Source: Gemmatimonadales bacterium UBA2960
GTDB lineage: Bacteria > Gemmatimonadota > Gemmatimonadetes > Longimicrobiales > Gaopeijiaceae
Direction: 5' to 3'
Length of the DNA stretch: 16,521 nucleotides
Assembly (NCBI GenBank): GCA_002348465.1
Contig: DEBI01000097.1
Span: 1 to 16,521 of the forward strand
Positions 15,112-16,521 of this stretch are shown one piece after another. The notes beneath the pieces were generated by a model. It searched no databases. It was not told the origin of the DNA and saw nothing but the letters and a program-made list of their open reading frames with translations. Position numbers and translations under genes: made by a program. The number at the start of each line of letters is the position of its first letter. Position 1 is the stretch's first letter.

Positions 15112-15891
15112 CTAATCGACTACCAGATACATTTCAAAATTCTGATCGTCGAGATATTGAAGCCGAGCTGGTATTGCAGTCTCGATGATCGCTCGCAGAA
15201 AATCGGTGATCCCGTCACCGGCCCACCGGACAGCAAGCCACGCTCCAAAACTCTCAGCTAAGTCTTCAGTGTCCGGAGAAGCATCGGCAACGCTGGAAAT
15301 AAACCTGAAGTCACTTGCCTGAGCTGCTTTCCAGTTCGGAGAAGAACTGTGTTCCGCATCGAGGGATATGTGCACCGTCTCGTGCGCCATTACCTCTTCC
15401 AGGAAACCCTGTATACGGTGTGCCTCGCCCTGATCCGCATGCACAACTAAGTCCCGGTTCAAACCTACGATACTCTCAAGGCCACCGTGAACCGACAGTG
15501 TCTCGACACCCTCCCTGAGCACCTGAGGCAGCACACCAAAACGTTCCGCATATAGATCTGCCAGATCTACCGCGGAAATACTGTCGAACTCGGCGTTGAC
15601 CCGAATCTCAAGAAGGAGAGAAGGGATGAAACTCGCCTCAAAGAGCCATGTATCGTACGTGGCTTCAGCTTCTATACGCCCGTCATACATGACCCGGGAA
15701 CCTACTCCGAGCGGCGTCAAACCAGTTAGAGCATTAGGACCCTGCACCGTTAAGACGTCCGGGTCTATGAAAGCTGTACCATTTAGAGGTGGGGGTAGGG
15801 GCCCAACGGGTTCGATAATCGGTTCTTCACTGCACGCGGAAGCGAGAATAGCTGCGCTCACGCAGGCGGTTAAAACAAAAGGCTGCTTCAT
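15112..15891 (-). CDS. Putative lipoprotein with HExxH zinc-metallopeptidase motif
   Basis: A 259-residue protein with a lipoprotein-type leader (MKQPFVLTACVSAAILASAC, Cys20) followed by a proline-rich linker to about residue 37. I cannot name the family. The C-terminal half carries EEVMAHETVHISLDAEH with HExxH at 170-174. About 36-40 residues later comes SDFRFISSVADASPDTEDLAESFGAWLAVR, in which Glu210 or Glu213 could be the third zinc ligand as in gluzincin-type enzymes. The spacing and the EDxAES wording resemble small secreted metallopeptidases with a D-F-x-S-x-Y-A...EDFAE pattern. The central part lacks recognisable motifs. It is probably anchored in the outer membrane, acting on peptides or on itself. 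The gene converges on the four-Cys secreted protein gene and is transcribed in the same direction as tRNA-Pro, 203 bases downstream of it. Confidence 0.75.
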   Translation of the reverse strand: MKQPFVLTACVSAAILASACSEEPIIEPVGPLPPPLNGTAFIDPDVLTVQGPNALTGLTPLGVGSRVMYDGRIEAEATYDTWLFEASFIPSLLLEIRVNAEFDSISAVDLADLYAERFGVLPQVLREGVETLSVHGGLESIVGLNRDLVVHADQGEAHRIQGFLEEVMAHETVHISLDAEHSSSPNWKAAQASDFRFISSVADASPDTEDLAESFGAWLAVRWAGDGITDFLRAIIETAIPARLQYLDDQNFEMYLVVD

Positions 15892-16061
15892 TGTTAGAAC
15901 ATGTCCCGGTCCAGTCCGATTTCACCACGCTCAACTCGTTAATCAAGCCGGGCACAGTTTGATCTTATCTATGTCTATGCTGCCTTCGACTAGCGCGTCT
16001 CATGGTACGTTATAGATAGGCGTTGGTTTCCCTAGTAACCAAACATGCACGCGATGCAACT

Positions 16062-16089
16062 GCCCGGAGCCGCTTTCGCGACTCCGGGC
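16062..16089 (-). other. GNRA-capped hairpin just 3' of tRNA-Pro
   Basis: Read on the minus strand, an 8-bp stem (GCCCGGAG with CTCCGGGC) continues through a U-G wobble into three more pairs capped by a GAAA tetraloop. It begins five bases after the tRNA-Pro discriminator. It may stabilise or terminate the tRNA precursor, but no U-rich tail follows (AGTTGCATCG), so a standard intrinsic terminator is not supported. The wobble and the GNRA loop exist only in the minus-strand RNA, which favours a role in the tRNA transcript. Confidence 0.6.
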
Positions 16090-16094
16090 CCATA

Positions 16095-16168
16095 TCGGGA
16101 CGGCCGGATTCGAACCGGCGACCCCTGCAACCCCATTGCAGTGCGCTACCGGGCTGCGCCACGTCCCG
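16095..16168 (-). tRNA. tRNA-Pro (anticodon GGG)
   Basis: The full cloverleaf folds on the minus strand in 74 bases. The acceptor CGGGACG pairs perfectly with CGTCCCG, with discriminator A73 at 16095. The D stem is GCGC/GCGC. The anticodon stem CTGCA/TGCAG carries loop ATGGGGT, anticodon GGG at 16132-16134, reading CCC and CCU. The variable loop is GGGTC and the T arm is GCCGG TTCGAAT CCGGC. C1-G72, A73 and G35-G36 are bacterial proline identity elements. CCA is not encoded; the next bases are TAT. Open frames across this interval are shadows of the tRNA. Confidence 0.96.
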
Positions 16169-16177
16169 AGAACCGAG

Positions 16178-16208
16178 ATAATAAAGGCTTCCCGAGGGGT
16201 CGGGAAGC
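16178..16208 (-). promoter_or_regulatory. Hairpin and -10-like box upstream of tRNA-Pro
   Basis: On the minus strand a perfect 9-bp stem (GCTTCCCGA with TCGGGAAGC, loop CCCC, 16187-16208) is followed by CTTTATTAT. TATTAT at 16178-16183 matches five of six bases of a -10 box and is placed correctly for a start a few bases before the tRNA. The matching -35 would fall inside the hairpin (TTCCCG at 16201-16206, weak). Alternatively the hairpin with its T-rich tail is a terminator insulating the tRNA from upstream transcription. Confidence 0.4.
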
Positions 16209-16371
16209 TATCAGGCTCGTCCAACCTGAAAAGGGTGAACGATATCGCCTAGCACTTCCACCGCTGTGGCTTGCTAAATCAACCGGACTCATACTGAAAC
16301 GTAAGCACGTGCTCACTCAATAACTAACGGAATGGTCACACAATCCCTCTGCTACATGGGTGCAAGCTGGG

Positions 16372-16401
16372 TTGACCTTTTCTCAAGGGCTCAACTAAAT
16401 T
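16372..16401 (+). promoter_or_regulatory. Sigma-70-type promoter of the initiator tRNA gene
   Basis: TTGACC at 16372-16377 and TAAATT at 16396-16401 with an 18-base spacer lie just before the tRNA at 16413. The GC-rich TCCCCGTCC-type stretch that follows resembles the discriminator of stringently controlled stable-RNA promoters. The bases between the tRNA-Pro hairpin and this site (16209-16371) show no gene or structure I can support. Confidence 0.6.
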
Positions 16402-16412
16402 CCCCGTCCTGT

Positions 16413-16489
<77 letters not shown>

Positions 16490-16492
16490 TTT

Positions 16493-16518
16493 AAAAGCAG
16501 CTTCAAAGCTGCTTTTTT
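16493..16518 (+). terminator. Intrinsic terminator of the initiator tRNA gene
   Basis: AAAAGCAGCTT (16493-16503) pairs with AAGCTGCTTTT (16506-16516) around a very short loop, and the T tract continues to 16518. It starts four bases after the encoded CCA, a classic factor-independent terminator; the A and T tracts would let it work in both directions. Confidence 0.88.
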
Positions 16519-16521
16519 AGT

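Noticed and set aside
16023..16042. TTGGTT/AACCAA inverted repeat downstream of tRNA-Pro
   Set aside because: Only six pairs with an eight-base loop and no tail; expected by chance.
16000..16323. Open frames on both strands, 74 and 92 codons, across 16000-16323
   Set aside because: They run straight through tRNA-Pro; the peptide pattern is the known artefact of translating a tRNA gene.

Overview
The window looks like chromosomal DNA of a Gram-negative-type (diderm) environmental bacterium, with GC content moderately above 50% by eye. Most proteins carry Sec signal peptides ending in 'AQ', Tat leaders or lipoprotein-type leaders. Ribosome-binding sites are often weak, and genes are arranged as short divergent or convergent units. 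This style resembles marine or soil Gemmatimonadota, Acidobacteriota or related uncultured lineages. That placement is an inference from gene content and leader style, not from a marker gene. I see no insertion sequence, integrase, phage gene or CRISPR array.

Layout. Bases 1-961: the 3' part of an aspartoacylase/succinylglutamate-desuccinylase-type zinc hydrolase (+). 1054-2487: dihydropyrimidinase/D-hydantoinase (-). 2548-4307: a small Tat-leader protein that runs into an amidase-signature enzyme through a TGATG junction (+). 4328-4933: an atypical short-chain dehydrogenase without the YxxxK motif (-). 5031-6491 (-) and 6680-7978 (+): two divergent exported M20 metallopeptidases. 8084-8668: a Tat-exported RidA-family protein (+). 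8712-10945: a translationally coupled pair, lipoprotein amidohydrolase then creatininase-family protein (-). 11088-12338: an exported PQQ-type sugar dehydrogenase homologue (+). 12376-14469: a phosphatase-like exported protein followed by a D-aminoacylase-type hydrolase (-). 14613-15101: an unknown secreted four-cysteine protein carrying a perfect 16-bp palindrome inside its coding sequence (+). 15112-15891: a lipoprotein with a zinc-protease motif (-). 15892-16521: tRNA-Pro(GGG) on the minus strand and an initiator tRNA-Met on the plus strand with promoter and terminator, plus two strong hairpins flanking tRNA-Pro. No stretch longer than 300 bases lacks a gene.

Functionally, nine of the fourteen protein-coding loci (counting the split amidase as one) are hydrolases of C-N bonds: amides, N-acyl amino acids, hydantoins or cyclic amides, and peptides. 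They belong to unrelated folds (M14-like, amidohydrolase, amidase signature, M20, creatininase). Most appear to be exported, and a RidA-family protein is among them. The simplest reading is a scavenging region that liberates amino acids and ammonia from modified or D-configured organic nitrogen outside the cytoplasm, with hydantoinase finishing work inside. The features most worth a second look are the split Tat-leader/amidase locus, the perfect palindrome in the unknown secreted protein, the weak T-stem of the initiator tRNA, and the structured elements around tRNA-Pro.
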